From Flavobacteriales bacterium (GTDB lineage Bacteria > Bacteroidota > Bacteroidia > Flavobacteriales_E > Vicingaceae), in assembly GCA_029262915.1 (NCBI GenBank), contig JAJCYN010000150.1, positions 1 to 15,599 of the forward strand: 15,599 bases of DNA. Reading direction: 5' to 3'. Made by a program: the position numbers and the translations under genes. This document shows positions 8,582-15,317 of the stretch, one piece after another; within the stretch, counting starts at the first letter, position 1, and every line of letters begins with the position of its first letter. Below the pieces are notes generated by a model, which searched no databases, was not told the DNA's origin, and worked only from the letters and a program-made list of their open reading frames with translations.

Positions 8582-9972
8582 GATTCTATTTCTTTTTCTA
8601 ATGTATCAATAGCTTTGTTTTCTAAACAAAGTGCATTATACATCATTGAATGAGATTTTTTTACTTGTGAATCAATTTGATTCATGTCTTCTTTATTTAA
8701 AATAGGAACAGGGATATTCCTTAGTAAATCTTGAATAGGACGACATAATTTGGTTCCAGATTGTGTTTTTCTAATTAATCTGAAACCATAGTCGGAAGAA
8801 AGCCAACTAAATAAATAGCCTGAAGGAACTTTCCCATTTGTTTTCATTCTTATAAACTCACCAGCCACCAGCTGACCTTTCAATTCTTCATTTGCAAAAA
8901 TCGCTCTACAAAAAGTTTCCCCTTCACCCAAAGTTCCTACTCCTGCAATTAAAACTTCACCATATTCTACTAATTTATCTGATTTAACATGCTTTCTAGC
9001 TAGCATTTTCCCTTCCTTTTTTAAATTGAAAATATCCGATTGATTTAGTAGTTTAATTGCTTTTGGAGATACGATTTCTACCCTTTTAAATGATCCAGTC
9101 GAAAAGAATTGGTCATCGTCTAAACAATTTGTTAACGATAGGTGATTACCTTTTTTTATTCGATTTTCTACTTGTTCAATCCTTTTTGAATAATTGAAAG
9201 CATTAATAGTTGTTGCTGAAATTTCAGAGGAATTTCTTTTAAAAACAGAGATTTCTCGACCCTCACCACGATTACCAAAAAATTCATATTCACTGTTTTT
9301 TAAATCTGGCAATGCTGCCTTCATTTTTAACTCAGATTGAGCATCTCTTAATAGAATGTTTGCTTCTACTCTTATTTTAGATGCCTTAACTATTAAATCG
9401 TGTATTTCCTTCTGTCTATTAGCAGAAATTACGGGTATTAATGTCTTTTTTATACCAGGAGCTTCAATATATCTCACGACTGATCCTGACGCATTCTTAT
9501 TTAATTGAGAACGTCCATATTTTGAAGACATTAAAGCATACAAATACCCATATTTTATTTCATCTTTTGCTTCGATTCGACATGCGTTATTTGCATAACT
9601 AATACCTTGGCTTAATTCATTTACTAATCGAGTATTCCCAATAGTACCAAACCCAGTTACAAGAATTTGGTTTTCTTTTACGACTGATCCTACTTTAGTA
9701 GCTTGCACCTTATTTATGTAAATGTCACTACCTTCAAATGCGTTTGGTACATCGCTACTTTGACAATATGGTATGGCACTTTCAGAATTTTTGCAAAATT
9801 GCCTTTTAAATATAGGAGGATTGAAAACCTCTGCAAGGTTGTCAAGGGTTGTACACTTGCTGCTGTTTTCTTCTAGAATTCTGCTATGAACAGCGTCCTC
9901 ATTCAAGAAATAACCACTATTAAAACGTAAGTCTTTATTAATATAGCTCTGCCGTATTTTTCCTGTAATCAT
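8569..9972 (-). CDS. hsdS: Type I restriction-modification specificity subunit (S)
   Basis: A 467-residue DNA target-recognition subunit. It has the usual two-fold plan of HsdS: target recognition domain 1 at about 40-185, a helical spacer at 185-220, domain 2 at about 275-425 and a C-terminal helix. The two halves align with each other: QILVTGFGTIG (102-112) against EVLIAGVGTLG (339-349), and GYLYALMSSKYG (142-153) against GYLFSWLSSDYG (385-396), each followed by a conserved SG and a PVI/PVP strand. Each half would read one part of a bipartite target and together they would position two methyltransferase subunits. The ATG overlaps the stop of the methyltransferase gene in an ATGA arrangement (4 bp), and the 3' end overlaps the kinase gene by 13 bp, so translation is probably coupled. 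There is no HsdR gene nearby, which points to a partner system other than classical type I restriction. It probably equals the S-like subunit of MADS. Confidence 0.9.
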   Translation of the reverse strand: MITGKIRQSYINKDLRFNSGYFLNEDAVHSRILEENSSKCTTLDNLAEVFNPPIFKRQFCKNSESAIPYCQSSDVPNAFEGSDIYINKVQATKVGSVVKENQILVTGFGTIGNTRLVNELSQGISYANNACRIEAKDEIKYGYLYALMSSKYGRSQLNKNASGSVVRYIEAPGIKKTLIPVISANRQKEIHDLIVKASKIRVEANILLRDAQSELKMKAALPDLKNSEYEFFGNRGEGREISVFKRNSSEISATTINAFNYSKRIEQVENRIKKGNHLSLTNCLDDDQFFSTGSFKRVEIVSPKAIKLLNQSDIFNLKKEGKMLARKHVKSDKLVEYGEVLIAGVGTLGEGETFCRAIFANEELKGQLVAGEFIRMKTNGKVPSGYLFSWLSSDYGFRLIRKTQSGTKLCRPIQDLLRNIPVPILNKEDMNQIDSQVKKSHSMMYNALCLENKAIDTLEKEIESWQK

Positions 9973-11993
9973 AATTTTCCATTTAAAAAATTAAAATATG
10001 CCTCCGTTATTTTAGGAAGATCATCATCAAGTAGTTTTAATTTTTCCTTTCTAGTCTTTAGTACGGATTCACTGTTATTTTTCTTTTTGACTAAATATTT
10101 TGTAGCGACTTCAAATAGTAATTCTGCACCATCGTCATCACGTTTGTAAACAGGATTACCTCTTCGGTCTTTACCTAATTTTTCAGCAATAGCCATAAAT
10201 ACATCATAATCCTCAGCACTATCCTGAGCTAATTGTCGTTCCACTTCTGTTTTCTTTTGCAAAAACAATAAAGAAGCTTGAACACCCACCTGTGGCAAAA
10301 AAGCTTCTACAGCCAAGTCAACGGAAGCTAGTATTTTAAACCTGTCTAAGATCCATTCCCGAACAGGTAATGTATTTGGGTTTCCCAAGATTCCATCGGG
10401 TAAGACAATCGCTAATTTCCCTCCTGGCTTTAAAAATTTATAGCAAGCTTCTATAAATAATACTTCAGGAGCATCACTATATTTAGACAAATGATATTGA
10501 CTAGCAATTTCCTCTTCTACCTTTACTTTAGCTCCGAAAGGAGGGTTTGTAAACACCATGTCAAATTTTTCACGAGCATCATTGCCGTAGCGAGCTTCCA
10601 TGTCCTTCATTTCTTCCAGACTTTGTTTGATCCTTTTGTTGATTTTCTTAATCTCAGTTGGATGTTCCCAATTAGGATATGCTAATGAGTTGACATGAAA
10701 AACGTTGGCATGTCCATCACCAGCCATCACCATATTCATTCGAGCAGCTTTCTTTAGGTCAGGGTCAAAATCAAAACCGAATATGCTCCTTTCAGCATAA
10801 ATACGAACTCGCTCATTTACTTCCAATGAGTTGTACTTTTCCATTAATAGTGGCCCTTCTAAATCAGGATAAAGCTCTTTTGTTATTTGTTTTCGTACGT
10901 GATCTAACACCATCACCATAAAGCCACCCGAACCACAGCAAGGATCTAAAACCCTATCGTTTTCAGATGGGTTAAGCATTTCGACCATTGCCTTTACAAT
11001 GTTTCTTGGTGTAAAGAACTGACCAGCCTCTTGTTTTAAGGTATTGCTTACAATAGTTTCGTAAGCCATTCCTTTTACGTCCACAGAAGCATCCAAGAAT
11101 GAATACTTTGCCAGTTCTCCGGCTATAAATGCCAATCCTTTATCCGTAAGTCCAATCGCTTCATTACCATCAAATACTTCCGAAAAAATTTCATCTTCTT
11201 TCAGCTCTTGGAATAAGCCTTTGATTCTTTTGGCAACGGCTTTTCTTCCTTCCTCTGTGTTTTGTTCTTTTACGCCAACCCAAAACTTTCTACGGTAACT
11301 TTCCCCATTTGGAGAAGGCATAAACTTTCTTTTTTCATCATAAAGCTTGCAGAATATCAGATACAGCAATTGCCAAAAGGCATCCTTCTTTCTCCCTTCA
11401 TTGCCATAAACATAATCGTGACAACGCTTAAAAACCTTTATGAGTGAATCATTAGCAGGAGTTCTGCTAATTGAACGGTCATTTCTATCCAAATCTTCTA
11501 AAGATTCTCCTTCTCCAGGGAAGTCCGACAAATCAATAAACTCACAATCATAACCAAGTGCATCCTCTTCTTTTTGAGAAAAGTGATAGCTGGAACCGTT
11601 TGCCCACAAACCAAATTCACAACTTTCAACTGCACCCATTGCATTTTCTAAAGTAATCGCTACACCTTTTTTCTTATCTGTATCTTTTACCTTATCGTCC
11701 TGTACACTACAAATACGGATGATAAAATCTTGTTCGTGCGGTTTTCCTTTTTCAAAAATTACCAGCTCAACTTTCTGCTTTTTATTCTTACCTGTATCAG
11801 GGTCTTCATACTCAATTTTGAAGTCACGCTCCATATCATCTAAATCGAAGCCATACTCTTCATTCAGCATTCTGATTACAGACTGGAGGTTGTTTTCCTG
11901 AGCCTTTATCTTTTTTACTTCGTTGGTTAGAATACATACCAATTGGTTGTCTTCTAATACTATATCTTCCTTTTCAATTACTTCTGTGGACAT
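9969..11993 (-). CDS. hsdM: Type I-like N6-adenine DNA methyltransferase (M subunit) with N-terminal HsdR_N-like domain
   Basis: A DNA adenine methyltransferase of the N6_Mtase (HsdM) family. Counting from a TTG nine bases further upstream (12002): SAM-binding motif I VLDPCCGSGG at 351-360, catalytic motif IV DMVFTNPPFG at 481-490, and the GQFFTPRNIV motif that precedes motif I at 327-336. The helical HsdM N-domain runs from about 190 to 325. Residues about 30-180 resemble the nuclease-like HsdR_N domain (VELVIFEKGKPHEQDFIIRI, then GLWANGSSYHF), but the E-x-K pair expected in an active nuclease is missing. The ATG at 11993 was chosen because it follows the upstream stop by 1 nt and gives 674 residues; the TTG at 12002 would add three residues. 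The gene overlaps hsdS by 4 bp. It should methylate adenines within sites chosen by the S subunit and so mark host DNA. Confidence 0.93.
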   Translation of the reverse strand: MSTEVIEKEDIVLEDNQLVCILTNEVKKIKAQENNLQSVIRMLNEEYGFDLDDMERDFKIEYEDPDTGKNKKQKVELVIFEKGKPHEQDFIIRICSVQDDKVKDTDKKKGVAITLENAMGAVESCEFGLWANGSSYHFSQKEEDALGYDCEFIDLSDFPGEGESLEDLDRNDRSISRTPANDSLIKVFKRCHDYVYGNEGRKKDAFWQLLYLIFCKLYDEKRKFMPSPNGESYRRKFWVGVKEQNTEEGRKAVAKRIKGLFQELKEDEIFSEVFDGNEAIGLTDKGLAFIAGELAKYSFLDASVDVKGMAYETIVSNTLKQEAGQFFTPRNIVKAMVEMLNPSENDRVLDPCCGSGGFMVMVLDHVRKQITKELYPDLEGPLLMEKYNSLEVNERVRIYAERSIFGFDFDPDLKKAARMNMVMAGDGHANVFHVNSLAYPNWEHPTEIKKINKRIKQSLEEMKDMEARYGNDAREKFDMVFTNPPFGAKVKVEEEIASQYHLSKYSDAPEVLFIEACYKFLKPGGKLAIVLPDGILGNPNTLPVREWILDRFKILASVDLAVEAFLPQVGVQASLLFLQKKTEVERQLAQDSAEDYDVFMAIAEKLGKDRRGNPVYKRDDDGAELLFEVATKYLVKKKNNSESVLKTRKEKLKLLDDDLPKITEAYFNFLNGKL

Positions 11994-11994
11994 A

Positions 11995-12717
11995 TTATGC
12001 AATTGTTTTAATGAGTTCGTTTATTTCTTTTCGCTTATCTCGTCTAGCAGCATATCTTAATAGCTTACTTTGATTCACCGTGTATTTTTCAAAAGCCTTC
12101 TTAAATATTTCAGTTATATCGAAACCTAAATGCTGTAAATAGCTTTCGTTTTTCAACCACGCATTTACCAATAAGCCCTCGATAGAAGGGGATGTGTAAT
12201 CACCAGTTTGTTCTAATGGTGTTTCCGAGATGAGTGGGGTAATAATTATTGCCTCGTTTTGAGGCATCATATATCGGCTGATTACATCTTTATCAGGCTG
12301 CAAAAAAATCTGCTTACTAAAATCAAGCATTTTATTAAACAAGGGTTCTAGCTCTTCTTTTGCAGTTGAAACAAATACCCAATGTCTGTCAATAGATGTG
12401 TTACCAATAGTGTTCAATAGCGAAGTGTCCCAAATACTCACCTTAGAGGAGCAGAGCGGTTTTACACGGTTGTAAAGTCGTTTGGTTTTCAAGCTTAGTT
12501 CAGGAACATATTCTGGTTTAAATTCAAAGGAATACAAACCACGCCCTGTTTGGAAAATGAGCTTTTCTTTTTTGAGTTGATTAATCCTCCATGAAATAGT
12601 ACTTGCAGACAAATCAGGAAAAGCATTTACCAGTATCTCCGTTATCCCTTTTGTGGTCATAACAGACTGATTGGCAAAATGCTCTTTAAGTTTAGAAGCT
12701 AATTCTGAATTTTTCAT
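11995..12717 (-). CDS. Winged-helix AbiEi-like / DUF6577-like protein, putative operon regulator
   Basis: A 240-residue protein, first gene of the defence operon. Residues 1-65 form a winged helix: helices up to TTKGITEILVNAF, a recognition helix SASTISWRINQLKKE, and a wing IFQTGRGLYSF. The C-terminal part resembles AbiEi-type antitoxins: TSPSIEGLLVNAW at 175-187 and KYTVNQSKLLRYAARRDKR at 211-229. In AbiE systems such a protein represses transcription and antagonises a nucleotidyltransferase toxin, but no AbiEii-like gene is next to it. Its stop is 1 nt before the methyltransferase ATG, so it is co-transcribed with the methylation and restriction genes. Repression of its own promoter, which carries a dyad between its two elements, is a reasonable inference. 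It may be the HTH component of a MADS-type locus. The HTH is clear; the family name is from recollection. Confidence 0.75.
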   Translation of the reverse strand: MKNSELASKLKEHFANQSVMTTKGITEILVNAFPDLSASTISWRINQLKKEKLIFQTGRGLYSFEFKPEYVPELSLKTKRLYNRVKPLCSSKVSIWDTSLLNTIGNTSIDRHWVFVSTAKEELEPLFNKMLDFSKQIFLQPDKDVISRYMMPQNEAIIITPLISETPLEQTGDYTSPSIEGLLVNAWLKNESYLQHLGFDITEIFKKAFEKYTVNQSKLLRYAARRDKRKEINELIKTIA

Positions 12718-12733
12718 TCTCTAATAAAAAAGT

Positions 12734-12763
12734 CAAATATAGTTAAAAACATTTGTTTACAAA
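12734..12763 (-). promoter_or_regulatory. Bacteroidota-type promoter of the six-gene defence operon
   Basis: On the minus strand TTTG (12763-12760), an 18-nt spacer and TATATTTG (12741-12734) match the TTTG / TAnnTTTG promoter consensus of Bacteroidota. The ATG at 12717 begins 17 nt after the -7 box, so the leader would be only about 10 nt long. The next gap upstream of any promoter-like element is the operon before it, so this probably drives all six genes. Confidence 0.45.
12747..12758. promoter_or_regulatory. Dyad inside the promoter spacer, candidate operator
   Basis: AAACATTTGTTT has perfect 5-bp arms around a TT centre and lies between the -33 and -7 elements of the promoter at 12734-12763. 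A repressor bound here would block RNA polymerase; the winged-helix protein encoded just downstream is the obvious candidate. In DNA this AT-rich a 5-bp-arm dyad can arise by chance. Confidence 0.3.
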
Positions 12764-12767
12764 ACTT

Positions 12768-12792
12768 TGGCAAATATTATTTTTAATTGCCA
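12768..12792. repeat. Inverted repeat TGGCAA-N13-TTGCCA upstream of the operon promoter
   Basis: Perfect 6-bp arms at 12768-12773 and 12787-12792, separated by 13 AT bases, just upstream of the -33 element. The half-site spacing of 19 bp (about two helical turns) suits a dimeric DNA-binding protein. It could be a second regulator site or a coincidence. Confidence 0.3.
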
Positions 12793-12836
12793 TAAATTTG
12801 AAAAAGAAAAGAATAATTTTTTCTTAACGTTTAATC

Positions 12837-12858
12837 AAAAAAGAATACCTCCTTTTTT
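12837..12858. terminator. Weak symmetric A/T hairpin between the two operons
   Basis: AAAAAAG (12837-12843) pairs with CTTTTTT (12852-12858) across an 8-nt loop. It sits after the stop of the 88-residue gene and before the defence promoter, and being symmetric could act in both directions. The stem has one G-C pair only, so it is a poor intrinsic terminator. A second imperfect stem (ATTAATCCA with TGGAATTAAT, one bulge) lies at about 12872-12899. Confidence 0.25.
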
Positions 12859-12899
12859 AACATTATTAAGATTAATTCCATCAGATATCTCTGGATTAA

Positions 12900-13166
12900 T
12901 TAAATATTACAAAGTGTAGCATCATTTTCATTGTTCACCAATACAAACTTCTCATCCATACTAAAGCAAGAATCTTTAGGATAAAAATCTCCATTTACTT
13001 CCTTGCAAAGAATCTCACTAAGTGAGGGTCTTACTCTCTCGGTTAAGCTCTCCAAATTTTCATTTTCATTATTCTTTTTTATTCCTACGAAAAGGCTATC
13101 TTCTGCATCATGGTAATGCCAAACCTGAAAAGTAGGGTCGGAAAATAGGTTGTTTTTTGTGTTCAT
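12900..13166 (-). CDS. Hypothetical 88-residue acidic protein
   Basis: Not recognised. It is a small, soluble protein rich in Asn, Glu and Asp, with no signal peptide, membrane segment, HTH or catalytic motif visible; the sequence starts MNTKNNLFSDPTFQVWHYHD and ends with ATLCNI. It begins 30 nt after the stop of the Fic gene and is followed by the gap that contains the next promoter, so it is most simply the third gene of the mobile mystery operon. I see no separate promoter in the 30-nt gap. It could be an antitoxin-like or inhibitor protein for its neighbour, but that rests on position alone. The reading frame fills the gap between two real genes, and its amino-acid make-up is normal, so I think it is a gene. 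Confidence 0.6.
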   Translation of the reverse strand: MNTKNNLFSDPTFQVWHYHDAEDSLFVGIKKNNENENLESLTERVRPSLSEILCKEVNGDFYPKDSCFSMDEKFVLVNNENDATLCNI

Positions 13167-13196
13167 AGATATTTAGTTTAATATTATTGTCGTTGG

Positions 13197-13793
13197 TTAA
13201 TTTCTTGCAAATTCAATAAGTGGAGCTATATCTCCCTTATCTCCTAATCTGATGGCACTAATGTACTGCTCACGTGTTTTACTCTTGCCTACTAAATTTT
13301 CTTTTCCCCAAGTAAATACAGGCTTTTTATAAATACTGCTCATAATGATGTCTGCCATTAAGCGAGAATGACGACCATTTCCATTGGGAAAACAATGAAT
13401 ATTTACCAGTCGATGTTTAAATCGAATAGCCAATTCATCTTGGGGATATGTCTCGTTTTCCACCCAATAGTTTACATCATCCAATAAATTCTTTAAATCA
13501 ATTCCTACTTTCGTCCAATCACCTCCAATATTTTTATTAGACCTTCTAAATGAACCTGCCCAAGCCCAAACATCATCAAGCATTCTTTTATGAAGTAACT
13601 TTATAAAGTTTTCGGTAAAGATATTTTCTTGCTTAAATCTCTGGGTTAATGTCCATTTTACAGCCTTTTGGATGTTTAATTGCTCAAATTCATCTAACTC
13701 CCCTCTTGTTGTTATAGAAGCAATGAGCAAACCCTCTTTTTCTTCTTCATCTAAAGGGGTTTGCCCATCTATATATTCCATTTCTAATCCCAT
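13197..13793 (-). CDS. Mobile mystery protein B, Fic-domain protein
   Basis: A 198-residue Fic/DOC protein of the mobile mystery protein B family. The Fic motif is HCFPNGNGRHSR at 133-144, compared with the general HPFx(D/N)GNGR: His133 and the GNGR loop needed for AMP transfer are kept, the second position is Cys, and the acidic position is Asn137. Upstream lies the typical MLDDVWAWAGSFRRSNKNIGG region (71-91). TTRGELDEF at 28-36 resembles the (S/T)xxxE inhibitory helix of self-inhibited Fic proteins, though the residue after the Glu is Leu, not Gly or Asn. Fic proteins usually transfer AMP from ATP to target proteins; the target here is unknown. The gene starts inside the 3' end of the mobile mystery A gene (10-bp overlap), the usual pairing of this family, which is often found near mobile elements and is likely toxin/regulator-like. 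Confidence 0.9.
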   Translation of the reverse strand: MGLEMEYIDGQTPLDEEEKEGLLIASITTRGELDEFEQLNIQKAVKWTLTQRFKQENIFTENFIKLLHKRMLDDVWAWAGSFRRSNKNIGGDWTKVGIDLKNLLDDVNYWVENETYPQDELAIRFKHRLVNIHCFPNGNGRHSRLMADIIMSSIYKKPVFTWGKENLVGKSKTREQYISAIRLGDKGDIAPLIEFARN

Positions 13794-14248
13794 AATGTTC
13801 TCGGTAATTCATATTTCAATTCAGCAGTTTGTTGCTTTATTGCTTTTCTGATTCTTTCTTTAGAAACTTCCTGATCTTCTAAAGCCATTGTCTGCGAGGT
13901 TCGTTGGACAATTTGTGTAGCCAATTCCTCTGCTCTTTTTTCAATCATAGTCTCTAAAGAACCGTCTTTCGGAATTAAACCATATACCAACTGCATATCA
14001 AGGGCAGCAGCAGCTTCTCGAAGTGCTTTTATGGTTATCGCACCCTCCATTTCTCTTTTTTCTATGTCTTGAACACTGGATGGATTAATACTCAGTCTTT
14101 CACCAAGTTGGCGTAAAGACATATTTAGTGCCGTACGAACAGTATGTATCCATCCCTTTCCAGGAACGGAAACGGTTTTAAGTGGACTGAAAACACTTAG
14201 TTTACGGTCAACTTGCTCGATAATTAATCTCTGTTTCGTGTCTTTCAT
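13784..14248 (-). CDS. Mobile mystery protein A, Xre-type helix-turn-helix regulator
   Basis: A 154-residue protein with a helix-turn-helix at about 38-66 (LNMSLRQLGERLSINPSSVQDIEKRE) preceded by the family's LIIEQVDRKL and GWIHTVRTAL segments and followed by ITIKALREAAAALDMQLVYGLIP, all typical of mobile mystery protein A. The C-terminal third is helical and may mediate dimerisation or contact with the Fic partner. It is the first gene of its operon and overlaps the Fic gene by 10 bp. Its promoter region contains five regularly spaced near-palindromes, one within the promoter spacer and one ending directly before its start codon, so autoregulation is likely. The pair behaves like a toxin-antitoxin or switch module, but this has not been shown from the sequence. 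Confidence 0.9.
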   Translation of the reverse strand: MKDTKQRLIIEQVDRKLSVFSPLKTVSVPGKGWIHTVRTALNMSLRQLGERLSINPSSVQDIEKREMEGAITIKALREAAAALDMQLVYGLIPKDGSLETMIEKRAEELATQIVQRTSQTMALEDQEVSKERIRKAIKQQTAELKYELPRTLWD

Positions 14249-14274
14249 ACGACTATAATCATAAATATTAATTA

Positions 14275-14305
14275 CAAATATATGGTTATAACCATAAAAA
14301 ACAAA
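14275..14305 (-). promoter_or_regulatory. Bacteroidota-type promoter of the mobile mystery A/B operon
   Basis: On the minus strand TTTG (14305-14302), a 19-nt spacer and TATATTTG (14282-14275) fit the Bacteroidota consensus well. Transcription would start near 14268, leaving a leader of about 20 nt that consists almost wholly of box 1 of the repeat array. Confidence 0.6.
14281..14296. promoter_or_regulatory. Perfect 16-bp palindromic operator within the promoter spacer
   Basis: TATGGTTATAACCATA is its own reverse complement. It overlaps the edge of the -7 box and fills most of the 19-nt spacer, so a bound dimer would exclude RNA polymerase. The HTH protein encoded 33 nt downstream is the likely ligand. 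Confidence 0.6.
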
Positions 14306-14417
14306 ATTAATTTATGATTATAATAATAAATATTGTGATGTAAATTATGGCTATAGTGATAAATACTAATTATAATATTATGACTATAACCATAAGAATT
14401 AGTTCTTTAATAGTATG

Positions 14418-15317
14418 TTAGTCGTAATAAGAAAAGGACATAGCACCATCATCACCAATATTATTCATGATATTGTACATATCAATATCCATTGTCAGCC
14501 AATACTCTTTTTCCGAAATAGTTATCACATCACGTATTTTTAATAACAACGGTATTAACTTTTCCTCTAGTTTAGTTACTATCTCATCCACCTCTTGCTC
14601 GTATAGATAATAATCATCACCAAATCGTTGACTCTTTTTATGATATTCCTTTATTGATTCTAGTTCCCATTCCATACCTAAAAAATCAATCAAAAATTTA
14701 AGATTTTGATAAAAGTGTTTCAAGAATAAAACCCTGCCCATTCCAACACCTAAAAAACAATCTCGCCCAGTATTTTCCAAAACAAATTCGTTATACTTTT
14801 CGTAGTGAGAAACAAAGGTTATGATGCTTTCTTTAAAATCGTCAATATGTTTTTCTCTTAAATAGGATGAAATGAAAAGTTGCATATTTTCTCTACCCAT
14901 ATCGAAGTCTTTATCAAAGTAATAAGTGAACTGATCTTGTTTAGCATACTCAAAGAAATTTTGTTTGATATACTTTTTAACGGGCAAAAAGAATGCTTCT
15001 TCCTTTGTGGTATCAATAAGACAAATGAACACGGGTACAGGGAATCTATTCCAGTAATTCGTTGTACTTATTTTAACGTTAGAAACAGCTAATTTCCCTT
15101 CTTTATTCCATTTAACTTCCTTCTTTCCTTTTAACTGAATGGAAATTAATTCGCCTGTTACTTGGTGCTTATTGGTAACAATTTCAATGTAACAATCAAT
15201 TCCGTAATCATTTTCACGAACATCTCTAAGTATCCAATGTTTAGGGATTTTACCCCGAAATATTCTAAAAGATTCATCTTCGGTAATATGTTGATCAGGT
15301 CTATTGGGCATTTCCAT
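14418..15317 (-). CDS. DUF4365 domain protein, PD-(D/E)XK nuclease-like
   Basis: A 299-residue protein whose first 150 residues match the DUF4365 pattern: HITEDESFRIFRGKIPKHWILRDVREN then DYGIDCYIEI (37-46) and GELISIQLKG (55-64). D41 with the Q61-x-K63 strand, and E16 and E45 nearby, fit a PD-(D/E)XK-type nuclease core with Gln in place of the usual Glu/Asp. The second half is helical and not recognised. DUF4365 proteins are often found beside defence and restriction genes and are thought to be nucleases, but the substrate is unknown. It is transcribed towards the repeat array and I see no terminator after it. ATG 15317 and an in-frame ATG at 15311 are both possible starts. It may be an independent gene or an accessory of the island. 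Confidence 0.78.
   Translation of the reverse strand: MEMPNRPDQHITEDESFRIFRGKIPKHWILRDVRENDYGIDCYIEIVTNKHQVTGELISIQLKGKKEVKWNKEGKLAVSNVKISTTNYWNRFPVPVFICLIDTTKEEAFFLPVKKYIKQNFFEYAKQDQFTYYFDKDFDMGRENMQLFISSYLREKHIDDFKESIITFVSHYEKYNEFVLENTGRDCFLGVGMGRVLFLKHFYQNLKFLIDFLGMEWELESIKEYHKKSQRFGDDYYLYEQEVDEIVTKLEEKLIPLLLKIRDVITISEKEYWLTMDIDMYNIMNNIGDDGAMSFSYYD

Larger units (their letters stand above)
14249..14395. repeat. Array of five near-palindromic 16-bp boxes with 32-33-bp periodicity
   Basis: Boxes at 14249-14264, 14282-14297, 14314-14329, 14347-14362 and 14380-14395; start-to-start distances are 33, 32, 33 and 33 bp. Consensus ATGRYTATARYNATAA; the central YTATAR is kept in all five. Box 2 is part of a perfect 16-bp palindrome. 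The 16-17-bp spacers are AT-rich and also loosely alike, so the unit is a 33-bp degenerate tandem repeat. About three helical turns per unit would put all boxes on one face of the DNA. The array fills the gap between the DUF4365 gene and the mobile mystery A gene. Confidence 0.8.

Noticed and set aside
8569..12002. Ordinary type I restriction-modification locus
   Set aside because: There is no HsdR in the window and the genes downstream in the same operon belong to kinase/ATPase and Dpt-like families.
11994..12002. TTG at 12002 as start of the methyltransferase
   Set aside because: An ATG nine bases later follows the upstream stop by 1 nt and is the simpler start.
11995..12717. AbiE toxin-antitoxin system
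   Set aside because: The AbiEi-like protein has no AbiEii nucleotidyltransferase neighbour; the following gene is a methyltransferase.
12846..12854. Strong Shine-Dalgarno-like AGGAGGT on the minus strand
   Set aside because: No start codon with an open frame follows at a suitable distance; it lies in the loop and arm of the A/T hairpin.
14249..14395. CRISPR-like array of short repeats
   Set aside because: The repeats are degenerate and near-palindromic, the spacers are 16-17 bp, AT-rich and partly alike, and there are no cas genes. An operator array fits better.
14249..14395. Plasmid-type iterons of a replication origin
   Set aside because: No replication initiator gene is nearby; the adjacent gene is an HTH regulator of the mobile mystery A family and a promoter lies within the array.
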